From Lewinellaceae bacterium (GTDB lineage: Bacteria; Bacteroidota; Bacteroidia; Chitinophagales; Saprospiraceae), in contig JACJYC010000018.1 in assembly GCA_020636325.1 (NCBI GenBank), positions 62,001 to 126,000 on the forward strand: DNA of 64,000 nt, read 5' to 3'. Positions 62,019 through 64,000 of this stretch are shown piece by piece. A program made the translations under genes and the position numbers. How positions within the stretch are numbered: the first letter of the stretch is position 1; each line of letters begins with the position of its first letter. The notes below the pieces were generated by a model. That model did no database searches, was not told the DNA's origin, and saw only the letters and a list, made by a program, of their open reading frames with translations.

Positions 62019-63644
62019 ATGAAATACCCCCTGACAACCTTGCTGATCCTGCTTTGTTCCTGCGCAGGATTCAGTCAAACCGAAACCTTGCTGAACAAGG
62101 GCAAAGTATCCTATTTGTCATCCACCAACGTTTATGTCAAATTTGAATCGACCTTGGGCATTGAAATAGGCGACACCCTGTTTGCGCAACAAGGCAATCA
62201 GTTCTTCCCTTCCGTTGTGGTGGCCAATAAATCTTCATCGTCCTGCGTAGGTATACCGGTGCCGCCTCAAAAAGCCGCCATAGGCGAGGAGCTGGTGCAC
62301 CGCAGGATCGGGAAAGCGGAAATGCCGGAACCGGGACCGGAACCGGAACCGGCGGAAGAAACTCCGGAGGCAGCAGATTCAAAACTCCCGGCCAAAGAAT
62401 CCCTCCGAAGCGAACGCCCCGTCGCGGCGCCGGACATCATCAAGGAAAATATCCGGGGACGGGTATCGGTCGCTTCCTACAGCAATCTGTCCGAAACCCG
62501 GACCGACCACAGAATGCGGTATACCTTTTCCATGCAGGGCAAATACCTCGGCGATTCCCGGTTTTCATCCGATATCTATATCACCTTCCGGCATACGCTG
62601 AATCATTGGGACGAAGTCCGCAACAACATCAATAATGCCTTAAAGATCTACTCCCTGTCGGTCAGGTATGATTTCAATACAACCTCTTCGCTTAGCCTGG
62701 GCAGAAAGATCAACCCGAAGTTGTCCAGCGTAGGCGCCATCGACGGGGTCCAGTACGAACGCGCAAAAGGAGACTGGGTGTTTGGCGCAGTCCTCGGCGC
62801 CCGCCCCGATTATTCCGATTACAGCATGAATCCGGACCTCCTTCAAGCCGGTGTATATGTCAGTAAAAATGCGAATCTCAAGGACGGCTACCGGCAAACT
62901 ACCATGGGCCTGATCCAGCAGATGAACAGCTTCCGAACCGACCGGCGCTACCTCTATTTCCAGCATTCGGGCTCGCTGACCCGCAACACCTACGTCTTCG
63001 GCTCGCTGGAAGCCGATCTGTTCGAGAATGTCAATGATCATCCCAGGACCAACCTGAGTCTGACCAACCTGTACGTCATGGTACGGTACAAAGCCACCAG
63101 GAAACTCAACCTGACCGTTTCATACGACCAGCGGAAGGATATCCTTTATTACGAGACCTTCAAGACCTATATCGACAGCCTCCTGGAAAGAGAGACCCAC
63201 CAGGGTTTGCGGTTCAATGCCAGTTACAGGCCTTTCAAATACATCAGCGCGGGCGCCGGCACAAGCTGGCGATTCCAGAAGGACAACGGAAACCTGTCGA
63301 GAAACCTGAACGGCTATCTATCCTGCAGCAGGATACCCTGGGTGGAGATGTCGGCAACCGCAACAGCAAACCTGCTGCAAACCAATTATCTCGACAGCAA
63401 GATTTTCGATATCCGGTTTTCAAAGGATTTCTTCAAGAGCAAGCTTAACGGCGACCTTTACTTCAGAATGGTCGACTACGCATACAAAAACTATGAATAC
63501 AACCTCCACCAAAAAATTGCCGGCATCAGCCTGTCAGCCCGTTTGACCCGGCAATTGGGGCTGTACTTCTATTATGAAGCGACCATGGACGACCGCGACA
63601 AAATGTACAGCAGGCTGAATACCAAAATTGTGAAAAGATTCTAA
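62019..63644 (+). CDS. Outer-membrane beta-barrel protein of the multiheme locus
   Basis: About 541 residues from ATG 62019 with a signal peptide (MKYPLTTLLILLCSCAGFSQ). Residues about 20-90 form a small beta domain (KVSYLSSTNVYVKFESTLGI then EIGDTLF). A Pro/Glu-rich linker follows (about 100-150). Then comes a long stretch of alternating amphipathic strands (about 155-541), for example RYTFSMQGKYLGDSRFSSDI and LNLTVSYDQRKDILYYETF, ending in the terminal Phe (KIVKRF) typical of barrels. It starts 14 bases after the 46-heme gene. It may be the porin through which heme wires cross the outer membrane, as in porin-cytochrome conduits, but there is no recognisable homology to MtrB/PioB to my eye. 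Confidence 0.72.
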   Translation: MKYPLTTLLILLCSCAGFSQTETLLNKGKVSYLSSTNVYVKFESTLGIEIGDTLFAQQGNQFFPSVVVANKSSSSCVGIPVPPQKAAIGEELVHRRIGKAEMPEPGPEPEPAEETPEAADSKLPAKESLRSERPVAAPDIIKENIRGRVSVASYSNLSETRTDHRMRYTFSMQGKYLGDSRFSSDIYITFRHTLNHWDEVRNNINNALKIYSLSVRYDFNTTSSLSLGRKINPKLSSVGAIDGVQYERAKGDWVFGAVLGARPDYSDYSMNPDLLQAGVYVSKNANLKDGYRQTTMGLIQQMNSFRTDRRYLYFQHSGSLTRNTYVFGSLEADLFENVNDHPRTNLSLTNLYVMVRYKATRKLNLTVSYDQRKDILYYETFKTYIDSLLERETHQGLRFNASYRPFKYISAGAGTSWRFQKDNGNLSRNLNGYLSCSRIPWVEMSATATANLLQTNYLDSKIFDIRFSKDFFKSKLNGDLYFRMVDYAYKNYEYNLHQKIAGISLSARLTRQLGLYFYYEATMDDRDKMYSRLNTKIVKRF

Positions 63645-63675
63645 TTTCAAATACATTTATAAAATCCGGAATACT

Positions 63676-64000
63676 ATGCGAAACGCACCCTTTACCGTCG
63701 CTGCCCTATCCTTGTGCATAATGATGAGCGCCTGCCAGGGAAAACCTAAAGTGATCGAAGGCGAATCCGTTGGTGTCAGTGAAGAAGGTAATGCGGAACC
63801 GACCGCTCTTGCCCTGGCCTCCCAACAGGCCGAATCGGATATCCATAAGGTGGTGGTCGTTGAGACCCTGAACACGGAACGGTATACCTACCTCAATGTC
63901 ACGGAAGACGACAAAAATTTCTGGATCGCCATTCCCCGCAAGGAAGTGGAGGTTGGCGGAACCTATTATTACAAGGGCGGCCTGTTGAAGAAGAACTTCT
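63676..64000 (+). CDS. Lipoprotein with NrfJ-like C-terminal domain, 3' end beyond window
   Basis: At least 108 codons; the gene continues past the window edge. The leader MRNAPFTVAALSLCIMMSAC has a lipobox (MSAC). After a short acidic linker a beta domain starts (HKVVVVETLNTERYTYLNVT then EDDKNFWIAIPRKEVEVGGT), which resembles the small OB-like domain of NrfJ-type proteins often encoded beside multiheme cytochromes. It lies 31 bases after the barrel gene in the same direction, so it is probably the sixth gene of the operon. The family call is tentative. Confidence 0.65.
   Translation, partial: MRNAPFTVAALSLCIMMSACQGKPKVIEGESVGVSEEGNAEPTALALASQQAESDIHKVVVVETLNTERYTYLNVTEDDKNFWIAIPRKEVEVGGTYYYKGGLLKKNF

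Noticed and set aside
1..64000. tRNA, rRNA, replication origin or prophage.
   Set aside because: I saw no cloverleaf, rRNA signature, DnaA-box cluster, integrase or phage structural gene; short RNAs could still be missed by eye.

Overview
The window reads as a chromosomal piece of a Bacteroidota genome, most likely of the Saprospiraceae/Lewinellaceae group. The clues are type IX secretion (T9SS) sorting tails, LytS/LytTR two-component pairs, an outer-membrane beta-barrel receptor with a carboxypeptidase-like N-terminal domain, TAnnTTTG-type promoters, ECF sigma/anti-sigma pairs beside TPR-CHAT proteins, and many short intergenic repeats. I saw no rRNA, tRNA or CRISPR array. This is inferred from gene families by eye; no search was run.

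Layout. 0-6 kb: small secreted proteins, an exported TPR-CHAT protease-like protein, and a convergent ECF sigma/anti-sigma pair. 6-12.6 kb: GH29 fucosidase, DUF2306 membrane protein, a dead AAA+ ATPase fragment, type II NADH dehydrogenase, a uracil-DNA glycosylase-like protein and a GNAT acetyltransferase, separated by tandem repeats. 12.7-19 kb: a second ECF sigma/anti-sigma pair, two secreted proteins (one with a T9SS tail) and a second TPR-CHAT protein. 19-31.6 kb: cupin, beta-barrel receptor, LytS/LytTR pair, amino-acid-oxidase-like flavoprotein, GMC oxidoreductase with its small subunit, nucleotidyltransferase, M28 peptidase and an outer-membrane-type protein. 31.7-32.5 kb: a decayed DUF433/DUF5615 toxin-antitoxin pair split by a 157-bp palindromic MITE. 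32.5-39 kb: orphan ATP-grasp enzyme, Uma2 protein and a lipoprotein/LytS/LytTR operon invaded by a second MITE family with 9-bp target duplications. 39-54 kb: two S41 peptidase paralogues, a four-gene MacAB/TolC-type efflux operon, hydrolases, a Gfo/Idh/MocA oxidoreductase, a HepT/MntA toxin-antitoxin pair, ChaN and a phosphopantetheinyl transferase. 54.3-64 kb: a multiheme electron-transfer operon.

The most striking locus is the last one. Behind a near-consensus promoter come a membrane protein with two His-x13-His pairs (diheme cytochrome b pattern), a membrane-anchored Fe-S/FAD/NAD(P) flavoprotein, a cytochrome with 23 CxxCH motifs, a cytochrome with 46 CxxCH motifs built from a 222-residue repeat, an outer-membrane beta-barrel candidate and a NrfJ-like lipoprotein. 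Together they look like a trans-envelope electron conduit from the quinone or NAD(P)H pool to the cell surface, or the reverse.

A second theme is the pairing, seen twice, of an exported TPR-CHAT protein having an intact His/Cys dyad with an ECF sigma factor and a one-pass anti-sigma factor. This suggests regulated proteolysis of the anti-sigma factor. A third theme is recent activity of two MITE families, one of which has changed the coding end of a sensor kinase.
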